A stretch of DNA of 64,000 nt from Idiomarina loihiensis (GCF_024584785.1 NZ_CP074112.1:1116001-1180000); one strand, 5' to 3'. Shown: positions 10,231-20,893, counted from the stretch's first letter. The notes: generated from the sequence alone by a model not told the origin. Program-made: numbers and translations.

Positions 10231-13200
10231 TTACCGCTGCACTCCATCCATAGAGTCTCGCACAGGTGCTTGTTGCGCCTGCTCTGGCTGCCATTGCGGC
10301 TGCCGTAATTGCTGTAACAACTCAGCTGAATCTGGATGCTCAACGCGACCACTCGCAATCGACGGATCCACCACTTCACTATAGCGGTCAACCACCCGCA
10401 CATGGTCAATCACCCAACCACGGAAGCCATTGTATAAATGGTCTATCGTTGCGAACTGGAAGCGGATCTGAATCTGCGAACCTACGTACGCCGATAAGTC
10501 TAACAGTTCGTTGGTCCACACCGGTTTACGATTGTAGCCCGCTGATGAGAACGGCTTAGCAGCGCGTTGCGTATCATTCGGATCAACATACGGATTTAAC
10601 GTACGCACCGTGACAAAATTATCACCGTTCATCGACACCTGAATCCGTAGCAAATCAAAACCGCTACTATTAGGATTCACTGACTCGATTTCCCACCAGC
10701 TTTGTAGATCTAGCATCGGCTGGTTGGTATTACTCAAGTCAATCACTGGTGAAGTTAGCATACCCATATTACTTGACGTAGAGCGACCACCACTTAACAG
10801 CGTATCTGAACTAGCTTGTTCACCAATAAAGGTACCTGTATCGGCTTTGCCGTACCACCACACGTAATCGCCATCATAAGCCTGTGGCAGATATGCATGG
10901 TCAGCAACTTCATCTGGAGCAAACAGCACATACCCTTCATCAACCAACAGGTTGTACAAGCTATTACCCGTCATTGATTCCAAGTGCCACATACCTACTG
11001 CAGACCATTCGCCGGGGCCATTTTCAAAGCTATCTGCAAAAATAACTTCTTCAGATTCTTCCAGCTCGTTCAAACGGAAGTTTTCTACCCGATCTAAGCC
11101 TGCCAATACGATCACTTCGTCACGTACCGCAGTGGTATGCATCGATGCTGTCGCTTCCATGGTAAAGCTCTCAATCGGTTGGCCAGTGCTCGATACTTTG
11201 GAGATGTTAGAAATCACATACTCACCGGCACTATTGGTTACCGCCGAAGCAAAGTAGCCATTAGTGAGCTCACCACCAGAGATACGTACTGACGCGCCTG
11301 CTACCGGCTCATCATTTTGATTCACCACACGGCCGCTAATAGAGCCCACCGAACCGGCATCTAGTGTCGTCATATTGAGGTAAATCGTTTGCGGCTCATC
11401 AGTCGTTACGGTAAAGCTCACCGCGCTGCTCTGATAATCCGTTGCCTCGGCATAAACCGAATAGCTACCCGGCTTCAACCATGCTGGAGTAATACCACTT
11501 TCAGGCGAATAACCGGTAAAGCTATACAATTGACCAGCTTCGTTAGCTATTTGCAACTCAGCACCACCAATGGCGTTCAGGCTGACCGTATCACGAGTAT
11601 TGATGAATACTTGCGCTAGGCTAAAGGTATAGCTACGGCTCGCATTCACGATGGTATCGCTTTGCGGATCATACAAATCAACGTTAACCGTTAACCGATG
11701 CTCCTGCGCATCTCCATCAAACATTCCCGCAAAAATACCCACATCACCGGTACCTGAATCCGTCACAGACCAGTTTTGCTCAGCAGATAAGCTCTCTAAC
11801 TGCCAATCAAAAGACTGCACCGCTAAGTTGTTATCAATGCTAGTCATAATAAACTGCACTTGATTCATAAACGGATTCACCATGTAGTGGCTAATAGTCA
11901 CTTTACTGTTGATGATGTCTTGCGCCATCGCCACCGCGTTAGCCACATTCAATACCGGAATCGGGCTAGGTAATTCAACCGTTTCTGGCACGCCATTACA
12001 GCTCGCAGCATTGGCATGACGCTGAGTAACATAAGTATCAGCACTGTCGACCAAGATCTGCTTCACTTCAGTTGGGGTAAAGCCCGGATACATGCTGTAA
12101 ATTAACGAAGCAGCACCAGCCACTACTGGCGACGCAGCCGAGGTACCATTAAAGCCGCCGCTGTAACAACTGCCATAACTATCGTCTTCGCTGGCATAGT
12201 ATTCAGACACACCCGCGTTAACTGCACCTACCCCAAGATACTCACTAGGAGCTGCAATATCTACGCTGGTGCCATAGTTACTGTAAGGCAACAACAAGCC
12301 GTCGCTGCCGTGAGCCGCAACCACCATGATATTACTCAAAGGCGAGTAGCTGCCGTTGTTATTTAAATGCAAGGCACCATTTTGATAAGTTGCTGAGCGC
12401 CCGTCATTACCGGCAGCCCATACGTGCAATACATCTTGATGAGCTAAGGCTAATTGGCGATAACTACGGCTGAAGTAAATACCCATGCTTATCGAGCTGG
12501 AGTTATTCCCCATCGGACCCCATGAGTTATTCACCACCTTAATTTTACGAAGATCATTGGCATCATCTTGCGCCAAAGCTTCAGCGTACGACTGCACGCC
12601 CCAGCGCGCTAACACTGCTTGCGAACTGTGATTGATACCAGTAACACCCACGCCATTGTTGCTAGCCCCGACAATCGCACCAGCGGTGCCGTTGCCATGC
12701 GCTGACTGGCTCGCCGTCAACAAGTGGCTATAACGACCTTGCAGCTCTTCATGCTCGGCATAAAACCCACCATCAACCACAGCAATTTGCACGTTTTCGT
12801 TACCGGTAACCGTATTCCAAGCCTCGACAAAGTTTGCCCCTTGCTCGGTTTCTAGGTGCCAGTTACTGCCGCCATCAGCCCAAGTGTCACCATCATCAGG
12901 TAATGCGGTACTGAAGCTGATTTCAGCATTCACACCCACATGCACACGCTGATTGACAGATGCGATATTCGGCTGCAACTTAAGCATTTCTAACTGCTCG
13001 CGTACCAAAATAGAATCCGCATCGTACTGCACCAATAGGCCCTGCGTTGCATCATAAGCAACCGGGTTAAGGGTGCTGTAATCGCTGGTAATAAGCGCGG
13101 TAAGCTCAGCTTCCGTGAGCGTATCACTCACCACCCACGATTGGTTCAGTACCACCGCCACCACTTCATCTAATGCTGTGGTGCCATCGTAGTTTTCTAA

Positions 13201-14355
13201 CGCGGCGGGGTCTGGTGCCGGCACACTAGAAGTCAGTACCGCCATCGACTGCATGCTATCACCACTGTGCGAGGTAGCCACTACATCATACAAGCCTACA
13301 TCATCGACATTGAATTCAATGGCTGCGTTGTCGTTGATAGCAGTAAAATCAACCGCGCTTGCATCAGCACGCTTAGTTACCTGCCAGTTGATAGAACGCA
13401 GATCTTCGCTGCTGTCTAAATAGACGGTTACTGTGCTACCTACGGCACGAGCATCGCCAGCAAACATAGCGACACCAGTAAGTTCCGGATACACCGGATA
13501 CAGCGTAACTGTCACTTCATCCGTAGCAGTTTTGCCTTCGTTATCCGTAACTGTTAACCGAAATACCAACGTAGTGACCTCGGTCACGTCAGGGGCATCA
13601 AACTCAAGGGTTGGGCTAGCGGGATCAAGAATCACCACCTCAGGACCACTTATCTGCTCCCATAACCAGCTCACAATCTCCATATCGTCTGAGCCAGTCC
13701 CTTCAATACTGACCCGATCACCGGCATTCGCGTCGGTGTCATCACCTGCATCACACTGCGGTGCTTCGTTAAACTGTAATTGCGCTTGTACCACACACGC
13801 AGCGGTAATCGGCCCGGTAGTATAAGTGTCATCAGCAAAACTACCTTCACAGCCCTCGGTGGTTAAAATACGATAATCTACCGGGTCCCAGGTCAGCACA
13901 AATGAGGTGCTATCACCGTGTTCAACAATCGCTTCGGTTGGTGACCAACTACCGCCCTCAGTTACATCTGTGGTAACTGTGTACGTCTTTTTAATAAAAC
14001 TTGCGGTGACGGTACAGTCTTCAGTAATTGCACCGGTGGTGTAAGTCGTACCAGCTAAATCACCGCCACATCCGGTTACGCCATCAATGTCATAACCCGT
14101 ATCAGCAGTCACCTCAATCGATGCTTGCTCGCCAGACTCTACTTCTTGTTCGGTTGGCGCCACGCTTCCTCCCTCACCGGCTTCAGCAGTTACCGTGTAA
14201 CTTGCTGGCGGTGGCGGCGGAGGTGGTGGCGGAGTAATAGGCTCAGGATCATCAGAGCCACCACATGCAGTAAGCACGGTAGCTGCTGCAACCCCGGTTA
14301 AAATCAGTTTAAGGGAACGAGCTAAACCGCCCATTCGATAGGTACTTCTATCCAT
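10231..14355 (-). CDS. Large S8 (subtilisin-like) serine protease lipoprotein
   Basis: A predicted surface or periplasmic lipoprotein of 1374 residues. The start at 14353-14355 is preferred (AGGGAT upstream); it gives a signal with lipobox LTAC followed by GGSDD and a proline run. Next come InlB-type repeats (YTVTAEAGEGG, YTVTTDVTEGG), a PKD-like domain (APQCDAGDDTDANAGD to VTVTLYPV), and the S8 catalytic domain with Asp in IAVVDGG, His in AHGNGTAGAI and Ser in GTSAASPVVAGAA. Then follow a carboxypeptidase-regulatory-like domain (GSISGRVVNQNDEPVAGASV) and a C-terminal jelly-roll-like part (FADSFENGPGEW). All three catalytic residues are present. Substrate unknown. Confidence 0.93.
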   Translation of the reverse strand: MDRSTYRMGGLARSLKLILTGVAAATVLTACGGSDDPEPITPPPPPPPPPASYTVTAEAGEGGSVAPTEQEVESGEQASIEVTADTGYDIDGVTGCGGDLAGTTYTTGAITEDCTVTASFIKKTYTVTTDVTEGGSWSPTEAIVEHGDSTSFVLTWDPVDYRILTTEGCEGSFADDTYTTGPITAACVVQAQLQFNEAPQCDAGDDTDANAGDRVSIEGTGSDDMEIVSWLWEQISGPEVVILDPASPTLEFDAPDVTEVTTLVFRLTVTDNEGKTATDEVTVTLYPVYPELTGVAMFAGDARAVGSTVTVYLDSSEDLRSINWQVTKRADASAVDFTAINDNAAIEFNVDDVGLYDVVATSHSGDSMQSMAVLTSSVPAPDPAALENYDGTTALDEVVAVVLNQSWVVSDTLTEAELTALITSDYSTLNPVAYDATQGLLVQYDADSILVREQLEMLKLQPNIASVNQRVHVGVNAEISFSTALPDDGDTWADGGSNWHLETEQGANFVEAWNTVTGNENVQIAVVDGGFYAEHEELQGRYSHLLTASQSAHGNGTAGAIVGASNNGVGVTGINHSSQAVLARWGVQSYAEALAQDDANDLRKIKVVNNSWGPMGNNSSSISMGIYFSRSYRQLALAHQDVLHVWAAGNDGRSATYQNGALHLNNNGSYSPLSNIMVVAAHGSDGLLLPYSNYGTSVDIAAPSEYLGVGAVNAGVSEYYASEDDSYGSCYSGGFNGTSAASPVVAGAASLIYSMYPGFTPTEVKQILVDSADTYVTQRHANAASCNGVPETVELPSPIPVLNVANAVAMAQDIINSKVTISHYMVNPFMNQVQFIMTSIDNNLAVQSFDWQLESLSAEQNWSVTDSGTGDVGIFAGMFDGDAQEHRLTVNVDLYDPQSDTIVNASRSYTFSLAQVFINTRDTVSLNAIGGAELQIANEAGQLYSFTGYSPESGITPAWLKPGSYSVYAEATDYQSSAVSFTVTTDEPQTIYLNMTTLDAGSVGSISGRVVNQNDEPVAGASVRISGGELTNGYFASAVTNSAGEYVISNISKVSSTGQPIESFTMEATASMHTTAVRDEVIVLAGLDRVENFRLNELEESEEVIFADSFENGPGEWSAVGMWHLESMTGNSLYNLLVDEGYVLFAPDEVADHAYLPQAYDGDYVWWYGKADTGTFIGEQASSDTLLSGGRSTSSNMGMLTSPVIDLSNTNQPMLDLQSWWEIESVNPNSSGFDLLRIQVSMNGDNFVTVRTLNPYVDPNDTQRAAKPFSSAGYNRKPVWTNELLDLSAYVGSQIQIRFQFATIDHLYNGFRGWVIDHVRVVDRYSEVVDPSIASGRVEHPDSAELLQQLRQPQWQPEQAQQAPVRDSMDGVQR

Positions 14356-14687
14356 AGTTATTATCCCTGTACTGGTGTTGTTAAAACTCATTGCAGCTGA
14401 GTGCGCACCTCAGTGAGTGATTTAACCCATAGGTCTGTACGCATTTGGCTACAGATAAAGTGAGTGAAATATAGACGCAAATGTTATCACTTTCAACATT
14501 TTTTCAACTAACTTTTAATAGCGTAAAGAGATAAATGCTATATCTGGCTGATTTTCAGACACAATCGCTTTGCAAATAAACCTTGATCTAAAAAATGAAT
14601 CATGATTCACTTCTTGTATTGAGTGACACGGTCGTACACCCGAGCAACTACGAACAAATAACGAGCAACAAACAACGAGCAACCACT
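14356..14687. other. Intergenic region upstream of the S8 protease and TetR genes
   Basis: About 330 bases between divergent genes. It is AT-rich near 14480-14590. Just before the TetR start, imperfect direct copies of ACGAGCAAC occur three times (from about 14641 to 14683), a possible operator or slippage repeat. No gene is seen. Confidence 0.4.
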
Positions 14688-15335
14688 ATGGCCTACCGCG
14701 AAACCAGTAAAATACGTGAACGCAAACAAGCAACCCACAGCACCATCGTAAGCCATGCACTAGCAATGCTTAACGAAGTGGGCTTCAGCGGATTGCAAAT
14801 GGCCGCATTAGCCAATCGGTGTGGCTTAGCTACCGGTACCTTGTATCGTTACTTTCCCTCAAAAGAAGATCTCTGCACGGTGCTCTTTGCCCATGCTACC
14901 GATATCGAAATCGCTCAAGTGGAACAACACCTTAGCAGCACCACAGATACTGCCAGTGAACGCATAGCTGCTGCCCTAAGCACTTTTGCTAAACGTGCCT
15001 TACGTGCACCTATCACCGCCTGGGCCCTTATCGCTGAACCGGTAGCTCCAGCAGTGATTGCAGCACGTTTACATTACCGTGAACGCTACGCTCAACTCTT
15101 TGCCAACGCCATCGAGCAAGGCGTAGCTACGGGCGAACTCCCTGCGCAAGACAGCAGCTTGAGTAGTCGAGCGTTGGTAGGAGCTATAGCTGAAGCTTTA
15201 ATTGGGCCGCTGGCCAAAACCGAACAACTTGATGCTCATGCCGCGGTGCAAACCAGCGTTGCTTTTTGTATGCAGGCCATCAGCGCCCGCCCATGGCCGT
15301 CAGCCCATCTCGCATCATCAATAACTCATAAATAA
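14688..15335 (+). CDS. TetR-family transcriptional regulator
   Basis: DNA-binding repressor of 215 residues. The start at 14688 (MAYRETSKIRERKQATHSTI) places the helix-turn-helix (GFSGLQMAALANRCGLATGTLYRYFPSKEDL) at about residues 28-58, as in the family; the open frame extends 31 residues further upstream. The C-terminal ligand domain is helical and not assigned to a ligand. It precedes the acyl-CoA dehydrogenase gene by 22 bases, so it probably controls this fatty-acyl set and itself. Confidence 0.9.
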   Translation: MAYRETSKIRERKQATHSTIVSHALAMLNEVGFSGLQMAALANRCGLATGTLYRYFPSKEDLCTVLFAHATDIEIAQVEQHLSSTTDTASERIAAALSTFAKRALRAPITAWALIAEPVAPAVIAARLHYRERYAQLFANAIEQGVATGELPAQDSSLSSRALVGAIAEALIGPLAKTEQLDAHAAVQTSVAFCMQAISARPWPSAHLASSITHK

Positions 15336-15357
15336 CGATCAACACAGGACAACCATC

Positions 15358-17022
15358 ATGCCAGCCGAACGCGACCCTACTTATCTAAGCAATACCCACC
15401 AAGTAGAAAACCAACCCCCAGCTTTAGAAGACTATAATCTTTATGCAGAAGATAGCGCCCTTCAAGAAGCAGTTAACCGCGAAGGCGGCGCGTGGGCGCA
15501 ACAAGACTTAGCCCGGTTTGGTGCAGAGTGCGGTCTGCCCGAACGCATTGCATTGGGCTTTCACGCCAATGCAAATAAGCCACAACTACTTACCCACGAC
15601 CGCTTTGGCCACCGTATCGATCACATCGATTTTCATCCTAGCTATCACCAGTTGATGGACATTGCTATCAGCGAAGGCTTACATGCAAGCCCATGGACTG
15701 ACCCGAAGCCTGGTGCCCACGTCGCCCGAGCCGCCAAGTATTATTTGCACACCCAAGTGGAAGCTGCCCACGGTTGCCCGATAACCATGACCTTTGCCGC
15801 CCTACCAGCCTTGCGCCATCAACCCAACTTGTTTGCGCAATTCGCACCCAAAATTACCAGCAGCATCTACGACGGCCGAAACCTACCTGATGGGCAAAAA
15901 TTGGGCCTAACCATCGGCATGGCGATGACCGAAAAACAAGGTGGTTCTGACGTACGTAGCAACAGCACCCAAGCCTATGCGGTAGGTACGGAAGGTGCCG
16001 GCGAAGCCTATGAACTGGTGGGCCATAAGTGGTTTGTATCTGCTCCTATGAGTGATGCCTTCTTAGTCCTTGCGCAAACGCCAGCCGGCCTGTCCTGCTT
16101 TTTAGTGCCCCGTTGGCGCCCTGATGGCAGTAAAAACGCGCTGCAGATCCAGCAACTGAAAAACAAAATGGGCAATATTGCCAACGCTTCCAGCGAGTGT
16201 GAGCTGCGCGGTGCACTTGGCTGGATGGTAGGTGAGCCGGGCCGCGGCGTGCCCACTATCATCGAGATGGTGGCCATGACTCGTTACGATTGCATGATTG
16301 GTTCTAGTTCTGGAATGCGTCAAGCAACCGTACAAGCCATTCATCATGCCCGTCATCGCCAAGCCTTTGGTGCCCTCCTCTGTGATCAACCCTTAATGCA
16401 GAATGTGTTAGCCGATTTAGCTCTAGAAAGCGAAGCTGCGATGACACTTACCCTGCGCATGGCTCGCTCCATGGACCAACAAGATCAAGAACACGAGCGG
16501 CTGTTGGCCCGTATTGCTACTCCCATAGGTAAGTATTGGATTTGTAAACGCACCCCTAATCATGCTTACGAAGCCATGGAGGTTATCGGTGGTATGGGCG
16601 TTATGGAAAACACCATCATGCCGCGCTTGTATCGAGAGGCCCCGGTTAACGCCATTTGGGAGGGCAGCGGAAACGTGCAATGTCTGGATATTCTGCGCGC
16701 CATAGCAAAAGAACCACAAGTACTCGAGGCCTATTTTAACGAACTGCAGCGAGCGAGCGGCTGTGACCGACGCTTTGATGAATTTGTCGCTGAACTACAA
16801 CGCAATTTCAAACAAACGCCGCAACAGCAATGGCCCTACCATGCACGTTACTTTGCCGACCACATGGCGCTTGCCTTGCAGGCGGCCCTGCTCTTACAAC
16901 ACGCCCCCAATACCCTAGCTGATGCTTTTATCGCTGCACGTCTGGTTGCCCGCAGTCATGCCAATTACGGCTGTCTGCCCAGTGGGCTCGATCTTAACTC
17001 AATCATTAACCGCGCGTTTTAA
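15358..17022 (+). CDS. Acyl-CoA dehydrogenase, AidB-like
   Basis: FAD-dependent acyl-CoA dehydrogenase of 554 residues, longer than the usual 380-400 and matching the AidB-like subfamily. Visible features are GLTIGMAMTEKQGGSDVRSN (FAD/substrate loop, about 180-200), HKWFVSAPMSDAFLV, RYDCMIGSSSGMRQA, and the C-terminal VIGGMGVMENTIMPRLYREAPVNAIWEGSGNVQ with a Glu in the catalytic region. It is followed 10 bases later by an acyl-CoA ligase gene, so the pair probably activates and oxidises a fatty or branched acyl substrate under the TetR regulator. Confidence 0.93.
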   Translation: MPAERDPTYLSNTHQVENQPPALEDYNLYAEDSALQEAVNREGGAWAQQDLARFGAECGLPERIALGFHANANKPQLLTHDRFGHRIDHIDFHPSYHQLMDIAISEGLHASPWTDPKPGAHVARAAKYYLHTQVEAAHGCPITMTFAALPALRHQPNLFAQFAPKITSSIYDGRNLPDGQKLGLTIGMAMTEKQGGSDVRSNSTQAYAVGTEGAGEAYELVGHKWFVSAPMSDAFLVLAQTPAGLSCFLVPRWRPDGSKNALQIQQLKNKMGNIANASSECELRGALGWMVGEPGRGVPTIIEMVAMTRYDCMIGSSSGMRQATVQAIHHARHRQAFGALLCDQPLMQNVLADLALESEAAMTLTLRMARSMDQQDQEHERLLARIATPIGKYWICKRTPNHAYEAMEVIGGMGVMENTIMPRLYREAPVNAIWEGSGNVQCLDILRAIAKEPQVLEAYFNELQRASGCDRRFDEFVAELQRNFKQTPQQQWPYHARYFADHMALALQAALLLQHAPNTLADAFIAARLVARSHANYGCLPSGLDLNSIINRAF

Positions 17023-17032
17023 GGAGCCTGCG

Positions 17033-18556
17033 ATGATTATCCCAGCTTACGTAGCACGTAACGCCCGTAAATACCCAAACCAAGAAGCCGTGATTGATGG
17101 CCAACTTCGAGCAACATGGCAGCAACTCGATAACGATGTGGATCGCTGTGCACGCTACTTAGTTTGTCAGCACCAAATTAGCGCAGGCGACCGGGTCTGT
17201 TTGGTGTTACCCAATACCTACACTTTTGTGGTGGCGTATTTTGCCATCCAACGTATCGGTGCCATCGTCGCTCCGATTAACGTTAAACTCACCGCCAGTG
17301 AGCTTAACTACATCTTCACCGATGCAGATGCCCGTTTAGTGATCACCTGTGATTTAACCAGCACCCATGCACTAGCAGCCTGCCGCGACTTAGGTATAAA
17401 CAGCCTGGTGATTAACCAAATGCCCGAATTTCTTGCCAGCCAGCCAATCGCCCACACCTTGCCGCCAGGGCCATCAGATAGCGCCCAAGACCCATTACAA
17501 CCGTTGGCAACAGACGCTGTATTAACCGCCGCAACCTTGCTCTACACCTCAGGTACCACTGGCCGCCCCAAAGGGGTCTTGTTTCATCATCAAGCGTTAC
17601 TCTTTGTTGGCATGATGTTCGCCACAGAAATGCATTACGGCCCCGATAGTCGGCTGTTATCGCTGATGCCATTTACTCATTCGGCACCGCTAAACCTAAC
17701 CTTAGTAGGCGGTACCATCATGGGCAGCACCCATGTTATCGCACCAACTTTTACTCCTGAACTGCTCCTTCAGCTAGTAGCACAAGAACGCACCACCCAT
17801 TTCTTTGGCGCACCCGTGGCCTACCTGATGACGGCACAGCACCCTGCTATTAAAACAGCTGACTTAACCAGCATGAGTCACTGGATTTATGGTGGCGGCC
17901 CGTTAGCCGCAGAACATGCAAAACAAGTACAAGAAGCCTTTGGTAGCGATCAATTTTATTGCGTTTACGGCCTAACCGAGGCCGGTCCAACTGGCAGTTT
18001 TTTACGCCCAGAAGAGCATGCCAGCAAAGCTGGATCTGTTGGCAGGCGTGCCGCCGCCTTTACCGAGATGAGAATTATCAACAGCGATGGCAAGATCGCA
18101 GCAGTGAACGAACCGGGCGAAATTCACATTGGCGGAGAAGGCCTGATGCAAGAATATTGGCGTAATCCCAGCGCCACCGCAGAGGTCTTCACCAGCGACG
18201 GTTGGATCCGAACTGGAGATATAGGTATTCGTGACCAAGACGGCTATTTCTGGGTTAAAGATCGCATCAAAGATCTGATTATCTGTGGCGGTGTAAATGT
18301 CTATCCGCGCGAGGTTGAAGACGCTCTAGCCCGGCACCCTGCGGTGCTAGAAGCCGCGGTTATTGGTATTCCGCACCCGCAGTGGGGCGAAACCGTAAAA
18401 GCCTGCGTGGTACTGAAAGCTAACGCCACTGAAGCTGACTTGCGTGCACACATGAGCAACTGCCTCGCCGATTATAAATGTCCCCGCATTTACGCCGTCA
18501 TGGATGAACTCCCCCACAACGCGAACGGTAAGGTGTTGAAGCATCAATTAAGATAA
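17033..18556 (+). CDS. AMP-dependent acyl-CoA ligase (long/medium chain)
   Basis: Adenylate-forming enzyme of 507 residues that makes acyl-CoA from a carboxylic acid, ATP and CoA. The start is ATG 17033 with AAGGAG upstream; an upstream frame overlaps the preceding gene and is not used. Motifs: the P-loop LLYTSGTTGRPKG (about residues 165-177), YGLTEAGPTG (about 312-321), TGDIGIRDQDGYFWVKDRIKDLI (hinge) and the C-terminal catalytic Lys in NANGKVLKHQLR. It pairs with the dehydrogenase upstream. Confidence 0.94.
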   Translation: MIIPAYVARNARKYPNQEAVIDGQLRATWQQLDNDVDRCARYLVCQHQISAGDRVCLVLPNTYTFVVAYFAIQRIGAIVAPINVKLTASELNYIFTDADARLVITCDLTSTHALAACRDLGINSLVINQMPEFLASQPIAHTLPPGPSDSAQDPLQPLATDAVLTAATLLYTSGTTGRPKGVLFHHQALLFVGMMFATEMHYGPDSRLLSLMPFTHSAPLNLTLVGGTIMGSTHVIAPTFTPELLLQLVAQERTTHFFGAPVAYLMTAQHPAIKTADLTSMSHWIYGGGPLAAEHAKQVQEAFGSDQFYCVYGLTEAGPTGSFLRPEEHASKAGSVGRRAAAFTEMRIINSDGKIAAVNEPGEIHIGGEGLMQEYWRNPSATAEVFTSDGWIRTGDIGIRDQDGYFWVKDRIKDLIICGGVNVYPREVEDALARHPAVLEAAVIGIPHPQWGETVKACVVLKANATEADLRAHMSNCLADYKCPRIYAVMDELPHNANGKVLKHQLR

Positions 18557-18719
18557 GCTTATTTTGGTCTGGCGCTTGTTACTTCGCTGCCGTGCGCAAG
18601 GACAAGTGCCAGCCCCAGAACCACCTATATGTGCCAGCTAAAGCGTAGACACCCCGGAAAAATTCTCCTACCATGCCCCTCATCGCAATACCTAATAAAA
18701 ACAACTAAGGAACCTAGCA

Positions 18720-20273
18720 GTGTCTTCACAACCAACAACCTCCAGCGATAAAGGCTTCATCGCTTTTGTTGAACGAGCTGGTAAACGCATCCCCGATCCC
18801 GTTATCATCTTCATTTACTTTCTAATCGGCGCGCTGGTGTTAACCTGGGCCATCGGTGGCTTAACCTTCACAACCTACGGTGGCGATGGGCAACCCATAG
18901 CCTATGAAATCAAAAACATGCTGGCCAGCGACAATGTGGTATGGCTGTTTGATAATGCGTTATTAACTAACTGGTTAGGTTTTGGTGGCGGCGTGCTTGG
19001 CGTTATCTTAATCGTCATGCTAGGGGTAGGCATTGCAGAACACTCTGGATTATTTGGCGCCATCTTAAAGAAAGTATCGCGCGGCTTACCCATTAATTGG
19101 TTACCCTTATTCCTCGTCTTTATTGGCATCATGAGCTCCATTGCTACCGATGCCGGTTACTTGATCTTGATCCCGCTGGCCGGGCTACTTTATGCAGGCT
19201 TAAACAAAAACCCGCTGATCGGCATGGCCGCAGCTTTTGCCGGAGTTTCCGCCGGCTTTAGTGCCAATTTAATTCCCGCAACCCCGATTGATGTCATTAT
19301 TGGGGTCAACGCTCAAGTTTTTGCCGAAGCTCAGGGGATTCCTTTCACCAATCAAGCCGGAGAACCTTTAACGCCAGCCACCATGAATTACTACTTCATT
19401 TTGGCTTCAACTTTCGTGTTAGGTGCGGTAGGGGCTTGGGTGACGCTAAAATTTGTGCAGCCACGACTCGAGCAAAAGCCCTATACCATCCCAGCTGAAT
19501 TAGAGCTCGGCGATTTTGATGTCACTGCGCAAGAACAAAAAGGTTTACGTGCCGCAGGCATTGCTCTAGTGGTAGCGTTACTGGCTGTTTATGGCTTAGC
19601 AGTGGGCCCCCTGGCACCCTATCAAAACGCCGAGGGCGCAACCATTACTCCCTACCTGAATAACGTGATCCTGCTTATTACTTTCGTCTTTACCGCCGTG
19701 GGTGTTGCTTTTGGTGTGGCAAGCGGACGTTTTACCTCGATGCAAGATGTCGTGAAAGCCATGGTGAAACAGATGGACACCATGGGCTACATCTTGGTAC
19801 TTACTTTCTTTTGCTATAACTTTCTGGGCGTACTGAGTTACAGCGGACTTGGTGCCTACATCACCTACTTAGGCGCAACCCTGCTCACCAACTTAGGGCT
19901 ACAAAGCTTTCCGGTATTATTATTGATTGGCTTTATCCTAGTTACCGCCATCATTAATATTTTCGTCGGCGGGCTCACCTCTAAATGGATGCTGTTAGGC
20001 CCAATATTTATTCCGATGCTGTACTTGGTTAATAGCGAAATGACACCCGATTTAGTCGCCGCAGCCTTCCGAGTGGCGGATTCATCAACCAATATCATCA
20101 CCCCGATGATGAGTTACGCCGGTATTATCTTAGCCTTTATGCGCAAATATAATCCGCAACTCACCTTCGGCGAAATGATTGCCATGATGGTGCCCTATTC
20201 ACTGGCCTTTATGCTGGTATGGACCGCGCTGTTAGTCGCGTTTTTCAGCTTTGGCATCCCGCTTGGGTTCTAA
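18720..20273 (+). CDS. AbgT-family transporter (GTG start)
   Basis: Inner-membrane transporter of 517 residues with about twelve hydrophobic segments. It belongs to the AbgT family, whose members import p-aminobenzoyl-glutamate or export sulfonamides. The start codon is GTG, preceded by AAGGAA, giving MSSQPTTSSDKGFIAFVERAGKRIPDPVIIF. Family motifs FGGGVLGVILIVMLGVGIAEHSGL and DSSTNIITPMMSYAGIILAF are seen. It is separated by about 160 bases from the acyl-CoA ligase and convergent with the NsrR-like gene. Substrate not inferable. Confidence 0.93.
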   Translation: MSSQPTTSSDKGFIAFVERAGKRIPDPVIIFIYFLIGALVLTWAIGGLTFTTYGGDGQPIAYEIKNMLASDNVVWLFDNALLTNWLGFGGGVLGVILIVMLGVGIAEHSGLFGAILKKVSRGLPINWLPLFLVFIGIMSSIATDAGYLILIPLAGLLYAGLNKNPLIGMAAAFAGVSAGFSANLIPATPIDVIIGVNAQVFAEAQGIPFTNQAGEPLTPATMNYYFILASTFVLGAVGAWVTLKFVQPRLEQKPYTIPAELELGDFDVTAQEQKGLRAAGIALVVALLAVYGLAVGPLAPYQNAEGATITPYLNNVILLITFVFTAVGVAFGVASGRFTSMQDVVKAMVKQMDTMGYILVLTFFCYNFLGVLSYSGLGAYITYLGATLLTNLGLQSFPVLLLIGFILVTAIINIFVGGLTSKWMLLGPIFIPMLYLVNSEMTPDLVAAAFRVADSSTNIITPMMSYAGIILAFMRKYNPQLTFGEMIAMMVPYSLAFMLVWTALLVAFFSFGIPLGF

Positions 20274-20301
20274 TCAAACTTGAACAAAGGTGGCGTGCCG
20301 G

Positions 20302-20757
20302 TTAATTTAACTCACCGCGCGCCACCGTGAATATCTCACGTAATTGTGGCGCCTGCACCATCAAGCTGGCTAGCGAATATTGTTCAAGGTACTGGTAAAA
20401 CAACTCTTTTCCACGTGCCACTATACCTTTTAGCTCACAAGCAGGCATCGCCACGCAGTAGGGATTTTCGCATTCAATCCACTTCTCATCACCCTCAAGC
20501 TGCCTTATCACAAAAGCCAACGAGATCTGCTCTGGCGCCTGCGCCAACAAAAACCCACCATTTTTGCCACGACGAGTTTCGATTAACTTTAGCCGTCCTA
20601 AATGATGCACCACCTTATTCACATGATTAGCTGACAAATCGAACGTAGCACAAATCTCTTTTATCGTTGCCAACTTAGCCCCCTCGCCCAACTGCTCGTA
20701 GCTGGCCAAGTACATCAAGATGCGCAAACCGTAATCCGTATATTTTTTTAATTGCAT
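20302..20757 (-). CDS. nsrR: Rrf2-family nitric-oxide-sensing repressor (NsrR-like)
   Basis: Iron-sulfur repressor of 151 residues. The start is ATG 20755-20757 (MQLKKYTDYGLRILMYLAS), the family N-terminus. The winged helix spans residues 1-75, with RRGKNGGFLLAQ in the wing. Three cysteines in ECENPYCVAMPACELKG (about residues 91-107) match the cluster ligands of NsrR and exclude IscR-type spacing. The NsrR operator in the divergent promoter supports the name. In other bacteria NsrR controls NO detoxification genes. Confidence 0.85.
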   Translation of the reverse strand: MQLKKYTDYGLRILMYLASYEQLGEGAKLATIKEICATFDLSANHVNKVVHHLGRLKLIETRRGKNGGFLLAQAPEQISLAFVIRQLEGDEKWIECENPYCVAMPACELKGIVARGKELFYQYLEQYSLASLMVQAPQLREIFTVARGELN

Positions 20758-20817
20758 AAGACCGCCGTAAAGGTGCATTTACAAAGCAGATATTAACCCA
20801 AAGCTTGATCCACATCA

Positions 20818-20840
20818 AACATGCATGCATAATGCATCTT
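20818..20840. promoter_or_regulatory. NsrR operator
   Basis: AACATGCAT-GCATA-ATGCATCTT closely fits the NsrR consensus of two ATGCAT half sites with 5-base spacing and flanking AAN/NTT. It lies between nsrR and the small membrane protein gene at 20894. A further half site, GTGCATTTAC, is seen near 20774. Confidence 0.75.
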
Positions 20841-20893
20841 ATTAAACATGCGTTGAAGATGATTATTATGATCTACAGCAACCAAGGTGCCCT

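Noticed and set aside
13433-13825. Plus-strand Thr/Ser-rich frame of 130 residues
   Set aside because: Antisense of the PKD-like part of the S8 protease; its composition follows from the opposite codons.
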